A DNA stretch of 64,000 nt from Taibaiella koreensis (GTDB lineage: Bacteria > Bacteroidota > Bacteroidia > Chitinophagales > Chitinophagaceae), in assembly GCF_003545715.1 (NCBI RefSeq), contig NZ_QVNU01000005.1:417711-481710 (forward strand), read 5' to 3'. Below, piece after piece: positions 51,397-60,506 of the stretch. Position 1 is the first letter of the stretch, and each line of letters starts with the position of its first letter. The position numbers and the translations under genes were made by a program. The notes under the pieces were generated by a model that saw only the letters and a program-made list of their open reading frames with translations, was not told the origin of the DNA and did not search any database.

Positions 51397-52614
51397 ATGA
51401 TCTCTACCGCCGAAAAACACACGCTGATCTATAACGACATCCTGAAAATGAGCAAAAGCCAGCAAGGCACTGGCTTTCCTGCCGACAACCTGTTCAAAGG
51501 CGCCTGGGGCGCTTTGTTCTATATGTTCTACTACGAACAGTATATCGACGATTCGCTTGACCATGCTGTTCCCTTGCTTGAAGAGCTGTACAATAAGCTT
51601 GAGATCACGCAGTACAGCAATTTTACTTATTGCAACGGCTTATCGGGCCCTTTCTGGCTGCTCAACCACCTCAACAAGCATGAGTTCATCGAGCTGGACA
51701 TCGCCGACCTGGCTTCCGACTTCATCACAGCAGCTATTGCGGAAAGCAATTTTCACCTGGCCTCCAAAAACTTTGATTTCCTGCATGGCAGCGCCGGCAT
51801 CTGCACCCTGCTGGTCTCCTTTGCCCAGCGCCCCGATGTACGCGAGCACCTGGCGCATTTCGTCGCTTCGCTGGAAGCTTTCTCTGTAATGACGCCCAGG
51901 GGCCGTAGTGTACCCATGTTTTACTACCATACCGATCCACCTTCGGAGATCGGTACCGATGCGTTCAGCCTGGCACACGGCACCTGCTCGCTACAGATCC
52001 TGCTGGCCAGGATCTATAAAGCAGGGGTCGCGCAGGAACAATGCAAGCGGCTGATCTATGAGACCATGGACTTTGTGCTGAGCTACGAGGGTAAACCCGA
52101 CGAAAATACACCGATCGCCCTGTACCCCAGCAGCCTTAACCTGGATGGCAATCCGCCGGCGCCCAGTCGTATCTCCTGGTGCTATGGCGATGTGAATGTC
52201 GCGATTGCCCTGTGGGAATGCGGTCACTTGCTCAAGGAAGAAAAATGGATCACGCGTGCGCTGGATATCCTGCGCTACAGCACCAGGAGAAATACCCTGG
52301 AAAGCGGCGCTGTGGTCGATACCTGCCTGTGCCACGGTACCGCCGGTAACGCGGCCATGTACCGCCGTTTCTGGCACGAGACCAACGATAAGATCTTTTA
52401 TCAATGCTCGGAAGATTGGTATAACCTTACCGACAACCTGATCCAGTTCTCGGAGCAGAAGGGGGAGCACGGCATAAGGGTATGGCAGGGCAAAGATGAG
52501 CAATGGCAATACCGCTGGGACCTGCTGGACGGCAGCGCCGGCACCGGCCTGGCGCTCATATCGCGCTCGGTAAGCCAGCACCTGCCCTGGGATGAGTTCC
52601 TGCTGATATCCTGA
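51397..52614 (+). CDS. LanC-like lanthionine cyclase
   Basis: A 405-residue member of the LanC family (PF05147), which adds Cys thiols to dehydroalanine or dehydrobutyrine to close lanthionine rings. The zinc ligands are in place: Cys262 in SWCYGD, and Cys312-His313 in CLCHGTAGN. Other family markers are LHGSAG near 130, SLAHGTCS at 191-198 and LLDGSAGTGLAL at the end. The full alpha-toroid length and intact ligands indicate a working enzyme. ATG 51397 (MISTAEKH) is preferred to 51280 because the upstream residues lack family character. A dehydratase is not adjacent; a precursor peptide lies convergently 94 bp after the stop. Confidence 0.9.
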   Translation: MISTAEKHTLIYNDILKMSKSQQGTGFPADNLFKGAWGALFYMFYYEQYIDDSLDHAVPLLEELYNKLEITQYSNFTYCNGLSGPFWLLNHLNKHEFIELDIADLASDFITAAIAESNFHLASKNFDFLHGSAGICTLLVSFAQRPDVREHLAHFVASLEAFSVMTPRGRSVPMFYYHTDPPSEIGTDAFSLAHGTCSLQILLARIYKAGVAQEQCKRLIYETMDFVLSYEGKPDENTPIALYPSSLNLDGNPPAPSRISWCYGDVNVAIALWECGHLLKEEKWITRALDILRYSTRRNTLESGAVVDTCLCHGTAGNAAMYRRFWHETNDKIFYQCSEDWYNLTDNLIQFSEQKGEHGIRVWQGKDEQWQYRWDLLDGSAGTGLALISRSVSQHLPWDEFLLIS

Positions 52615-52635
52615 TAAGATGGTTTATATTATACC

Positions 52636-52672
52636 GGAGCGCTGCCTCAAGACGGGGCAGCGCTCCTTTTTT
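52636..52672 (+). terminator. terminator after the LanC gene
   Basis: Perfect 11-bp stem (52636-52646 with 52656-52666) followed by six T. It separates the cyclase from the convergent precursor gene. Confidence 0.85.
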
Positions 52673-52707
52673 ATGCCCCGGAGGAGCAAACAGCTATCAT
52701 TTTCTGG

Positions 52708-52896
52708 TCAGCAGTCGAAGGTATGCTGCACCGTGGTCGTAGGATGCATGCAGCGCACGATCGTTCTAAGGGCCGAAGGCGGGGGGCAGTTGCCGGTCAA
52801 TCCGCCCAGCACCTGGTTCATCTCGCGGTGTTCCATAGGTGTGATCATTACTTTTTTCAAGGATAATTTCGGCAGGGCCATTTTTTCCTTTTTCAT
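52708..52896 (-). CDS. class I lanthipeptide precursor peptide 1
   Basis: A 62-residue peptide. The leader (1-32) has the Bacteroidota class I signature LPKLSLKKVMI near its start and ends in a Gly-Gly site (31-32) after MEHREMNQVL. The 30-residue core (33-62) contains Cys37, Cys49 and Cys62 and seven Ser/Thr, enough for up to three (methyl)lanthionine rings; it also has the turn PPP at 38-40. The ATG at 52896 was chosen; a TTG nine bases upstream is possible. It is convergent with the LanC-like gene. Ring pattern and activity cannot be inferred. Confidence 0.85.
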   Translation of the reverse strand: MKKEKMALPKLSLKKVMITPMEHREMNQVLGGLTGNCPPPSALRTIVRCMHPTTTVQHTFDC

Positions 52897-52990
52897 AATT
52901 TTCAATTTTTGGTTAAATAAAACAGGAGCTTAAAGTTACCTGTTATCCAAGGGTGCCGGACCGTTTAACATATAATTACTTGTTATTTCC

Positions 52991-53491
52991 TCAGCGTTCC
53001 TCCTGTCCCATACAGGCCAGCACCACCAGCAGCACCGACAGCGTAGCACATACAGTCCTGATCGTATTGAGCCGGTTCCACGGGCCTTCGAAGGAAGCCC
53101 GCTTTTGCGCCAGTGCTTCGAGAGAAGCCGTTTCAACCGGGAACACATCGAGGCTGTTGTTCATAGGCACATTACCCATCATGGTAACGCCCATAACACC
53201 AATAAGGTAACAGAGTGTGGCGCCCGCCAGTAGCCAGAAACGGGGTCGCATCACTTCTTTATAATGCAGGATGGTCGCTGCCGGAAGCAATAACGCAGTG
53301 CCCATAAAGCAGGACAGGAATACCGGATTGAGGATAGCGCGATTCATTTCCTGGAATGCTTTCAGGTAAGCGGCGTCCTGCAATCTGCCAATACCGGGCG
53401 TTACCGATACCGACCAGGAATAGAAGAGGCCGGCCATAAGCGCTGTGGTAAGCGCGGCCAATAAGAGTAGTAGTCGGGAAAACGAGAGCAT
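52991..53491 (-). CDS. DUF1772 (anthrone oxygenase-like) membrane protein
   Basis: A 166-residue protein with four membrane spans. The N-terminal LFYSWSVSVTPGI and the QEMNRAILNPVFLSCFMGT segment are typical of DUF1772 (PF08592), a family that includes fungal anthrone oxygenase-like enzymes but is mostly uncharacterised in bacteria. The second half has NTIRTVCATLSVLLV. It is on the minus strand with the haem-binding gene 33 bp upstream and may form an operon with it. A role in the neighbouring lanthipeptide locus is not supported. Confidence 0.85.
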   Translation of the reverse strand: MLSFSRLLLLLAALTTALMAGLFYSWSVSVTPGIGRLQDAAYLKAFQEMNRAILNPVFLSCFMGTALLLPAATILHYKEVMRPRFWLLAGATLCYLIGVMGVTMMGNVPMNNSLDVFPVETASLEALAQKRASFEGPWNRLNTIRTVCATLSVLLVVLACMGQEER

Positions 53492-53524
53492 AAGTTTGTC
53501 TTTTAGCGTTAAAGAAAGAAGGGA

Positions 53525-53866
53525 CTATTTTTTCACATTAGTGTGCACGCTCAGCCAGCGACGAAGCACCTGCTCTTCGTCCGCGCTCAGCGTTACGGCA
53601 TTGTTTTTGGGCATCCTGCGCCATACAAAAACCTGGCGATAGATATTACCGGCATGATCATTCATATTTTCCAGCGTGAACACCTTTGATGGGTTTTTCG
53701 TGGCGTGGCAAAAATTACATTTGGCCTCCAGGATGTTCAGCGCTTTCTGCTTCAGCTCTTTGTCTTCGGTTGCTGCTTCGGGGCCTCCTTTTCGTTCGCG
53801 CGGCGGTGCAAAAGCACAGCAGACGAGGAAAAGAAACATTGCGGCGATACTATAGATCCGTTTCAT
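53525..53866 (-). CDS. haem-binding domain protein
   Basis: A 113-residue exported protein (MKRIYSIAAMFLFLVCCAFA signal) with a CxxCH motif in CNFCHATKNP and the C-terminal RMPKNNAVTLSADEEQVLRRWL, the pattern of the Haem_bd family (PF14376). It should carry one covalent c-type haem in the periplasm. The downstream DUF1772 gene may be co-transcribed. The electron partner is unknown. The signal peptide has two consecutive Cys, but the usual lipobox is absent. Confidence 0.88.
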   Translation of the reverse strand: MKRIYSIAAMFLFLVCCAFAPPRERKGGPEAATEDKELKQKALNILEAKCNFCHATKNPSKVFTLENMNDHAGNIYRQVFVWRRMPKNNAVTLSADEEQVLRRWLSVHTNVKK

Positions 53867-53934
53867 AGCTTGCTTTTTTTTGACAAAATTGGGGCAAACT
53901 ACAGGCGGTAAATAGAATAAAACCGACAGGAAGA

Positions 53935-54753
53935 TTATTTTCTCAGCAAAGGAAAGTTCTCGGCCATGCCGTAAGACTGCCGCTGAAATTCGTAAGGTGC
54001 ATAGCCGGCAAACTCCTTAAAGGTGCGGATGAAATGTGACTGATCGGCAAAGCCGTTGTCGTAGGCGATGTCGGACAGCTTCTCGTAGCGGTTGCTCTTG
54101 AGCTGCACTAGTGAGGACTGGAAGCGGCATACTTTGGCAAAGAGCTTGGGGCTGATGCCTACATATTGATTGAAACGGCGTTCAAAGGTGCGCTCCGACA
54201 GATTGGCCTGCCGTTGCAACTCCCGGAGGCTCACGGCGCCTCTCGATTGCAGGATGAGCAAGAGGGCCTGCTGCGTGAGCGCATCGCTCTGCCGTTTATT
54301 TTTCCCGATCTCTTCCTCCAGGTAAGCGGAGAGCACGCCCAGCTGCGAGGGTATATTGAGCGAGTACAGCATGCGCTCCGACAGGTGTATGCCCCGACGG
54401 GCGGCAATGGCGTCCAGGTCGGTACAGGTATCGGTAAGCTCGGCAGCATTGAGGCCAAACACGGAGCGTAGCGCATCCGGAGCCAGGCAAGCTCCTATCA
54501 TGCGAAAGCGGCCCATCATACAGATGGCGGCCGGCCGTATGGTTTGTCCATAAAGGAATACAGGCGGCAGGGTTTTCCCTTCACGATCGAAATACACACC
54601 GGTGTCCGACTGCTGGTAAATGAGTCCCGGACAGCCGTCGGCCAGTGGGGCAAAGGCATGCGGCAGCCCGTCCCGGGCGGTGTATTCCAACACCCAGTAA
54701 TAGCGGACATATGTCCTGAGACTTTCGGGAGGCAGCAATTGCTGGTAGTTCAT
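53935..54753 (-). CDS. AraC-family transcriptional regulator
   Basis: A 272-residue regulator starting at ATG 54753 (MNYQQLLPPESLRTYVRYYW), where the DUF6597-type N-terminal domain begins. The C-terminal pair of HTH motifs is at about 170-262: SLRELQRQANLSERTFERRFNQYVGISPKLFAKVCRFQ and then LSDIAYDNGFADQSHFIRTFKEFAGYAPYEF. Its operator is not identifiable. The gene diverges from the M43 protease gene across 266 bp, so it may control that gene or the haem-binding/DUF1772 pair downstream. Confidence 0.9.
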   Translation of the reverse strand: MNYQQLLPPESLRTYVRYYWVLEYTARDGLPHAFAPLADGCPGLIYQQSDTGVYFDREGKTLPPVFLYGQTIRPAAICMMGRFRMIGACLAPDALRSVFGLNAAELTDTCTDLDAIAARRGIHLSERMLYSLNIPSQLGVLSAYLEEEIGKNKRQSDALTQQALLLILQSRGAVSLRELQRQANLSERTFERRFNQYVGISPKLFAKVCRFQSSLVQLKSNRYEKLSDIAYDNGFADQSHFIRTFKEFAGYAPYEFQRQSYGMAENFPLLRK

Positions 54754-55019
54754 TACCGGCCGGTCGATTGATTTGATCAAAGATAAGTAATCGATCGCTA
54801 TACCGCTTATCAGCAGGAAGACGCCAGCGCTTGGGATCGTGAGTGCGTGCATTCACATTAATTAACGTTTTTTCGTGATTTTTAACCACAAAGCAAAGCA
54901 GGGATAAAGACATTTGCTTTATTATCTCACCCGATAATCAATTAAACAACGAGTACCATTAAACGGATTGGCACATCGTAGCAACAAAGATCGTCACACG
55001 TTAAAAAGCAATGTTCTTT

Positions 55020-56411
55020 ATGAAAAAATGGTTTCCCCTCGCAATTGCCTGCCTGCCCCTGGCAGCCCAGGCGCAAAACACCCTGCCGGCCATCCCGCGT
55101 TGCGGCTTTGAACTGGTATGGAAACAAATGGAGCAGGCTGCTCCCGGCTTCCGTGAGCAATATGACGCCCGGATCAAAGCTCAGCTCGCCGATCCCAATA
55201 CCAAGGCACGCCCAACCGGTACGGTATACGATATCCCCGTAGTCGTTCATGTGGTGTACTACCAGAACGGCGCCGTCACAAAAGGCAATCTGCCCGATTC
55301 GGTGATCCAGAACCAGATCAAGGTGCTGAACCAGGCTTATCGCAAGACGCATGCCGATACCGGTAACCTGCGGGCTATATTCAAGCCGCTGAGCGCCGAC
55401 GCAGAAATACAATTCCACCTCGCGACCCAGGACTCCAACGGCAACGCCACCACCGGCATCGTCCACAAGGCGACCAATATAGAGTACTTCGGCGACATCT
55501 CCATAGCCATGGGCGATATCAGCAGTCTCGAACGGGTCAAGAAGACGGCCCTTGGCGGCGACGATGCCTGGAACACCAGCCGCTACCTCAATATCTGGAT
55601 CGCCGATATGCGCATTGCCTTCAACGGCCAGGTAGTACCCGCCGTGATGGGTATCGCCCGGCCGCCAATAAATCCGCTGCCGCCCAACTGGCCGGCAGGC
55701 GAGGCCGGCGGCCTGGCCCAGATGGTAGATGGTGTGATCCTGCAATACCATGCCGTGGGCAACAACAATCCCTACATCGGCGAGCTATCGGCCGCCGGTC
55801 TGGGCAACCAGGGCCGCACGGCAGTACATGAAGTGGGCCACTACCTGGGGCTGCGGCATATATGGGGCGATCCCGAGCAGGGACAGGAGTGTACACCGCA
55901 GGGCGACGACGGCATCGGCGATACCCCGGCACAGGCAACTATGACCGATATGCAGGCCAATCCACCCTCTCCTACGCTCAATACCTGCGGCGCCGGTAGC
56001 GCCAACGACCTGCCCGACCTGTGGGAGAACTATATGGATTATTCCAAAGACAATTTCCAGAGTATGTTTACCAAAGAACAGGTAACACATATGCGCAGCA
56101 TTTGTGCCAACCAACGCGATACCCTCTTTATGCAACCACCGGCGCCGGTAGGTGTAAATGAGGCGCTGGTACAGGACAAAGCGCTGAAAGTTTACCCCCA
56201 GCCGGCTGCACAATACCTGGATATTGACTTCGACGGAAAGTTTGACCGCCTGCGGGTCATCAATGTGCTGGGAACTGCTGTACTCACCGATGACAAACCG
56301 GGCACAGGCCTGCGCAGGCTGGACATCAGCCGCCTGGCCAGCGGCAACTATTACCTGCAGCTGAGCGGCAACGGCCGTCTGTACAACCGGCAGATCGTGA
56401 TCAGGCGATAA
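55020..56411 (+). CDS. M43-family (pappalysin-like) zinc metalloprotease with type IX secretion tail
   Basis: A 463-residue exported protease. A signal peptide (MKKWFPLAIACLPLAAQAQ) precedes a propeptide region, then the catalytic domain with HExxHxxGxxH at His270, His274 and His280 (HEVGHYLGLRH) and the Met-turn in ENYMDYSKD. Residues about 383-463 form a type IX sorting domain (KVYPQPAAQYLDIDFDG, ending IVIRR), which directs the enzyme across the outer membrane to the cell surface or medium. An ATG at 55011 would add three residues. Pappalysins cut after basic residues in proteins. A strong terminator follows. Confidence 0.92.
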   Translation: MKKWFPLAIACLPLAAQAQNTLPAIPRCGFELVWKQMEQAAPGFREQYDARIKAQLADPNTKARPTGTVYDIPVVVHVVYYQNGAVTKGNLPDSVIQNQIKVLNQAYRKTHADTGNLRAIFKPLSADAEIQFHLATQDSNGNATTGIVHKATNIEYFGDISIAMGDISSLERVKKTALGGDDAWNTSRYLNIWIADMRIAFNGQVVPAVMGIARPPINPLPPNWPAGEAGGLAQMVDGVILQYHAVGNNNPYIGELSAAGLGNQGRTAVHEVGHYLGLRHIWGDPEQGQECTPQGDDGIGDTPAQATMTDMQANPPSPTLNTCGAGSANDLPDLWENYMDYSKDNFQSMFTKEQVTHMRSICANQRDTLFMQPPAPVGVNEALVQDKALKVYPQPAAQYLDIDFDGKFDRLRVINVLGTAVLTDDKPGTGLRRLDISRLASGNYYLQLSGNGRLYNRQIVIRR

Positions 56412-56433
56412 GCCGACCGGACCGTTTTTCTAT

Positions 56434-56464
56434 AAAAGCCCCTTGCCCCTGCAAGGGGCTTTTT
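56434..56464 (+). terminator. terminator after the M43 protease
   Basis: Perfect 13-bp stem (56434-56446 with 56451-56463) overlapping a run of five T at 56460-56464. Confidence 0.9.
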
Positions 56465-56637
56465 GGCTAAGCCGGCATTGGTACATCAATAATGGTGAAA
56501 ATGAGGATCATAGCGACAAAATGGGACCATTGCAATTAAATATTTTCATTACTATTGTTACGTAGATTTTTCGGGGTTTTATTACCAGTAAAGAGTCTTG
56601 AGCGCAAAGCTGGCTGACCTGTGGTCATCATGGAATA

Positions 56638-56645
56638 TATATTTG
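56638..56645 (+). promoter_or_regulatory. -7 box before the LytTR regulator
   Basis: TATATTTG matches the TAnnTTTG consensus exactly, 48 bp before the start codon. No convincing -33 element was found. Confidence 0.45.
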
Positions 56646-56692
56646 CGGTCCATGTACTTCACAGGTATTGATCCGTTCCTAAACCTAACACC

Positions 56693-57493
56693 ATGATATT
56701 GCCTACACCATTGAAATTACTCCTTATCGATGATGAAAAGGAAGCCTGTGATCACCTCCGGCACACGATCGAATCCCTGCATGATCCTGCTATGATCATC
56801 GCCGGCACGGCACACAATACCACGCAGGCGGAGGAGCTTATTGCCGCCATTCAGCCAGACGCCATACTGATCGATATCGAAATGCCCGGGGAAAATGCAT
56901 TCCAGTTCCTGGAACGGATGGCCCCGTTGCGGTTTAAGGTTATTTTCGTTACTGCTTACGACGCTTATGCTGTACGGGCCTTTCGCCTGAATGCTATTGA
57001 CTATATATTGAAGCCGGTAAGCATAGATGAGCTGCTGACGGCGCTCGAAAGACTGAAAGCAGGCAGCATACCTGGCGAAGCAGGGCTCTACCATTCGGTA
57101 TCGGCACAGCTTTCAGAAAAAAGCGCTTTAAAAAGAATAAGGCTGCGCTCGGGCAATCACCTGGACATTGTGGATATTGCCGACCTGTATTGCCTCGAAG
57201 CGCAGAGGGCTTATTGCAAGATCTATTTCAAAGCAAATGGCAAGGACAAGACTATTATTATGAGCCGCGCGCTGACAGACTATGCCGAGATATTGCCCAC
57301 GCAATCCTTTTACAGGATACATAAATCGTACCTGGTCAACTGCAGCCATATCCGGCATATCGTTACCAGTCCTGAGCCCGCGGCTGTCCTCAGCAACGGG
57401 ATGCATATTCCTGTAAGCCGCCGCCGATACGCCTCCTTGCTCAGCTTTTTGAGCAACGGCCATTTCCAGGCAGGAAATGCACTATACCAATGA
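56693..57493 (+). CDS. LytTR-family response regulator
   Basis: A 266-residue regulator. The receiver domain has phospho-acceptor Asp61 in LIDIEMPG, Asp14/Asp13 in LIDDEKEA, and the switch Lys in ILKPVSI. The LytTR DNA-binding domain follows at about 145-245 (IRLRSGNHLDIVDIADLYCLEAQRAYCKIY, then FYRIHKSYLVNCSHI). Its stop overlaps the start of the kinase gene by ATGA, so both are translationally coupled. It should control envelope or secreted functions, perhaps its downstream neighbour at 60507. Confidence 0.93.
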   Translation: MILPTPLKLLLIDDEKEACDHLRHTIESLHDPAMIIAGTAHNTTQAEELIAAIQPDAILIDIEMPGENAFQFLERMAPLRFKVIFVTAYDAYAVRAFRLNAIDYILKPVSIDELLTALERLKAGSIPGEAGLYHSVSAQLSEKSALKRIRLRSGNHLDIVDIADLYCLEAQRAYCKIYFKANGKDKTIIMSRALTDYAEILPTQSFYRIHKSYLVNCSHIRHIVTSPEPAAVLSNGMHIPVSRRRYASLLSFLSNGHFQAGNALYQ

Positions 57494-60429
57494 AAACAAT
57501 TGCCTATATCTTATTGCTCCTGACGGGTTGCTTATCCGCCCCTGCCCGCGAGTACGCCATGCGTCATTACACCCAGGCCGACGGACTGCCCGGCAGCTCG
57601 GTATACGACATGTACCAGGATGGCACAGGATACCTGTGGCTGGCTACCAGTGCGGGCATCAGCAGGTACAATGGTATAGCGTTTGAGAACTTCACTACCC
57701 GTGACGGTCTGCCCGACAATGAATGCTTTTTCTTCCGGAAAGATCCCTACGGCCGCCTGTGGATAGCCACCTACAGTGGCGTCCTGGCCTACTTCAAAGA
57801 CGGGATATTTCATACGGCAAAGAATACGCCGGCCCTTAAGCTGCCTTTCACCACACGATCCTTAATGGATATCCGTGTGGAGGCCGACAGCAGCGTTTCC
57901 TTTTTTTACCGTAACACACCATTTGTTTCGATAAAAGGTAATAAACTGCAGGTGTTCGACCTAGACGCTGCCATCGCCCGTTACGGGCTAGGAACGGATT
58001 TTTCGGGCCGCTATACCCAGAATATTGTTCATGAGCAAGGCAAGATACGGGTCACCTACCGGAAAGGACAACTGCTGCTGAACGAACAATTGCAGCTGCT
58101 GCAGACAAAGCGCTTCGGCGCCTTTGTTATGGACTGGGCATTCTCTACTCCGGAACATGAATACCTGCGGTCGGGCAATCTCATCTATAACAGGAACCTG
58201 GTCAGTGCAGGATTCCCTGTGCTACCGGAGCATAGCGCTGTTTTTAAGATCAGGAACTACGACGGCATTTGCTTTATCGCAACGGACAAAGGGCTCTGGA
58301 TCGACCAGGAACGGATTATGCCGGAGGTAAGGTTCTCAGATGTTTTCAGGGACGGGAACGGCGACTACTGGCTATGTACTATAGGCGATGGCGTCTATAA
58401 GCTCAGACGGCACTTCCGCGACATTCGCTATTTTAAGCCGGCAGATGAAATAGCCTATGCCTGCCCGGGAACAGATACCATTATCTTATGCAGCCGAAAC
58501 GGCGATCTTTACCGGATGATGCCGACCGGGCTCAGACAGCTGACCCGGTTCTGGCAAGCCACGGGCTTAACGCTAAAGGACCGCAAGCATGTATTTTATG
58601 CCGACAATCGCTATATCCTGCACTTCGTAAAGGGTATCATGGTGATCTACGACAAGACCCGGCTGCAGGAGGTTCTGGTAGATCGCAGCATCTACTATAA
58701 CGGCTCGACCAAAATACTGCGGAACGGCGCAAACCTGTACCTGATCAATAGCGAGAACACCTGGACCCTGGATTATCAGAAGCTGCTTCACCGGGCGCCG
58801 GGGCTGGCACACGCGCTCCTCGACAGCGGCCAGACGGCCCGTGCCGGCGCGATGTACGACATGGCACAATCCTCCGACAGCGCTATATGGATCGCTACCA
58901 GGAACGGCTTGTATAAAGTTACGGATAACCATGCAAGGGAGCAGCAACAATTGGGCAGCATGGCGCTGAGAGCCATTGTCTTTACGCGTCACGCCCTGAT
59001 CGGCTATACGCCCGACAACAGGCTGCTGGTCATTCACGGCTATGATAGCCCCGCCCCCAAGGTGAGCATTGCCGGGCACAGCGATGCCGTATGGGACAAA
59101 TTCTATGTGCTGAACGACTCTTCACTGATCGTGAGCTCTAACAAGCTCTATAAAATGATTACGACCAGCGCCAGTTCTTACCGTGTACATACACTCGAAC
59201 ATCCGCTGCTGCCGCAAAGAGCCCGCTATATCTTCTCTGATGGCCGGTATGGTTATTTTTTCAAGGAAAAGTATGGTATCGGCATTCCTTTAGCCGAGCT
59301 GATGGCCGGCCCCCGTCCGCCACAGCTGCACCTCATCGACCTGGCGACACGCCGGTACACGCTTCCCATAAGCGCCAGCTTGTCGCTGGACTATGGCGCA
59401 TCGCGCGACATCCGTGTGTCGTTCGAAGCCCTGTCTTTCGACGCCGGCGCTTTATCTTTTGAGTACAGCATCGCCGCACCGGGCGATACGGCAGCGCAAT
59501 GGCTCCAGGCGCCGGGCGATCATATTAACTTCTATAAGATCAGCCCGGGTACTTACCAGATCAGGGTACGTGCTTTGACGGCAAGTGGTATCAGCAGCAA
59601 TGTTCCCGGCTTCACGCTGGTGATCAGGCCTCCTTTCTGGCTTAATCCCTGGTTCCTTATGCTTGCCGGGCTCGTCCTGGCATCGCTGCTCTATCTGGGC
59701 TTCCGTTTGTTTGTCAGGAGAACGGAACAGAAGCGTAAGCGGGAGATGAAGTTCATGAAATCGGAGTTGATTGCCCTGAATGCCCTGATGAATCCTCATT
59801 TTGTCTTCAATTCCCTGAACAGCGTGCAAAGCCTTGTGAGCCGCAATGCCAGGGAAGAGGCCAGCAGGTATATCCGCATTTTTTCCGACCTGGTGCGGCT
59901 CAATATGCATAACCTCACGGCAGACAGGATAAGCCTGGAGAAAGAAATGATCCTGGTCACCAATTATCTTGAGCTGGAAAAGCTACGGTTCCGCGATGGA
60001 TTCCATTATGAGATCATCATCCCGGAAGAGGTAGAAACAGATGTTATTATGGTACCGCCGCTGCTCCTGCAGCCCCTGGTGGAGAATGCCGTCAAACATG
60101 GTCTGCGGGCCAACGGCAACCCAAAAGGGATGATCTTCGTCGAGATCAGCGAAGAAGAGGAGGTCGTGCTCATCACCGTAAAAGACAACGGCCCCGGTCT
60201 GCGGGAAAACGCTCCGGGAAGCCGGGGACACCAGTCGCTGGCGCTGGATAATGTAAAGCAACGGCTGGAAAAGCTGCGGCAGATGCACGGGCAGCAGATC
60301 ACGCTGGAGGTGAGCGAACTGAAGGACAATGAAGGACAAGTGCAGGGCGTATGCTCTGCGCTCCGGATCGGGCCGGGCTTCAGCAGCGACCGCCGGAAAC
60401 GCCATTCTGCATTTGGGAAGGATTATTGA
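57490..60429 (+). CDS. propeller sensor histidine kinase (LytS/YehU type)
   Basis: A 979-residue kinase. A signal peptide (MKTIAYILLLLTGCLSAPA) leads into two-component regulator propeller blades (DGTGYLWLATSAGISRYNG, DPYGRLWIATYSGV), a Y_Y_Y-type domain, a single span at about 718-737 (WFLMLAGLVLASLLYLGFRLF) and a His_kinase domain with His770 in MNPHFVFNSLNSVQ; a HATPase domain follows. It is of the class that works with LytTR regulators, in contrast to the HisKA_3 kinase at 15944, although both use a propeller sensor. The ligand is unknown. The stop is 77 bp before the next start. Confidence 0.92.
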   Translation: MKTIAYILLLLTGCLSAPAREYAMRHYTQADGLPGSSVYDMYQDGTGYLWLATSAGISRYNGIAFENFTTRDGLPDNECFFFRKDPYGRLWIATYSGVLAYFKDGIFHTAKNTPALKLPFTTRSLMDIRVEADSSVSFFYRNTPFVSIKGNKLQVFDLDAAIARYGLGTDFSGRYTQNIVHEQGKIRVTYRKGQLLLNEQLQLLQTKRFGAFVMDWAFSTPEHEYLRSGNLIYNRNLVSAGFPVLPEHSAVFKIRNYDGICFIATDKGLWIDQERIMPEVRFSDVFRDGNGDYWLCTIGDGVYKLRRHFRDIRYFKPADEIAYACPGTDTIILCSRNGDLYRMMPTGLRQLTRFWQATGLTLKDRKHVFYADNRYILHFVKGIMVIYDKTRLQEVLVDRSIYYNGSTKILRNGANLYLINSENTWTLDYQKLLHRAPGLAHALLDSGQTARAGAMYDMAQSSDSAIWIATRNGLYKVTDNHAREQQQLGSMALRAIVFTRHALIGYTPDNRLLVIHGYDSPAPKVSIAGHSDAVWDKFYVLNDSSLIVSSNKLYKMITTSASSYRVHTLEHPLLPQRARYIFSDGRYGYFFKEKYGIGIPLAELMAGPRPPQLHLIDLATRRYTLPISASLSLDYGASRDIRVSFEALSFDAGALSFEYSIAAPGDTAAQWLQAPGDHINFYKISPGTYQIRVRALTASGISSNVPGFTLVIRPPFWLNPWFLMLAGLVLASLLYLGFRLFVRRTEQKRKREMKFMKSELIALNALMNPHFVFNSLNSVQSLVSRNAREEASRYIRIFSDLVRLNMHNLTADRISLEKEMILVTNYLELEKLRFRDGFHYEIIIPEEVETDVIMVPPLLLQPLVENAVKHGLRANGNPKGMIFVEISEEEEVVLITVKDNGPGLRENAPGSRGHQSLALDNVKQRLEKLRQMHGQQITLEVSELKDNEGQVQGVCSALRIGPGFSSDRRKRHSAFGKDY

Positions 60430-60441
60430 CCGGTGGGAAGA

Positions 60442-60449
60442 TATCTTTG
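60442..60449 (+). promoter_or_regulatory. -7 box before the DUF642 gene
   Basis: TATCTTTG is an exact match to TAnnTTTG. TTTG at 60412-60415 is 26 bases upstream, slightly too far for a standard -33 element. The gene may also be read from the kinase operon. Confidence 0.35.
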
Positions 60450-60506
60450 TCTCCAGCTCCGTTGTCGCATTATTTTCGGTGTTCACACAAAACAAATCGT
60501 TTTTTT

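Noticed and set aside
52991..53866. DUF1772 and haem-binding proteins as tailoring enzymes of the lanthipeptide.
   Set aside because: Both families occur widely without such loci, and they are a separate operon from the precursor gene; no positive evidence.
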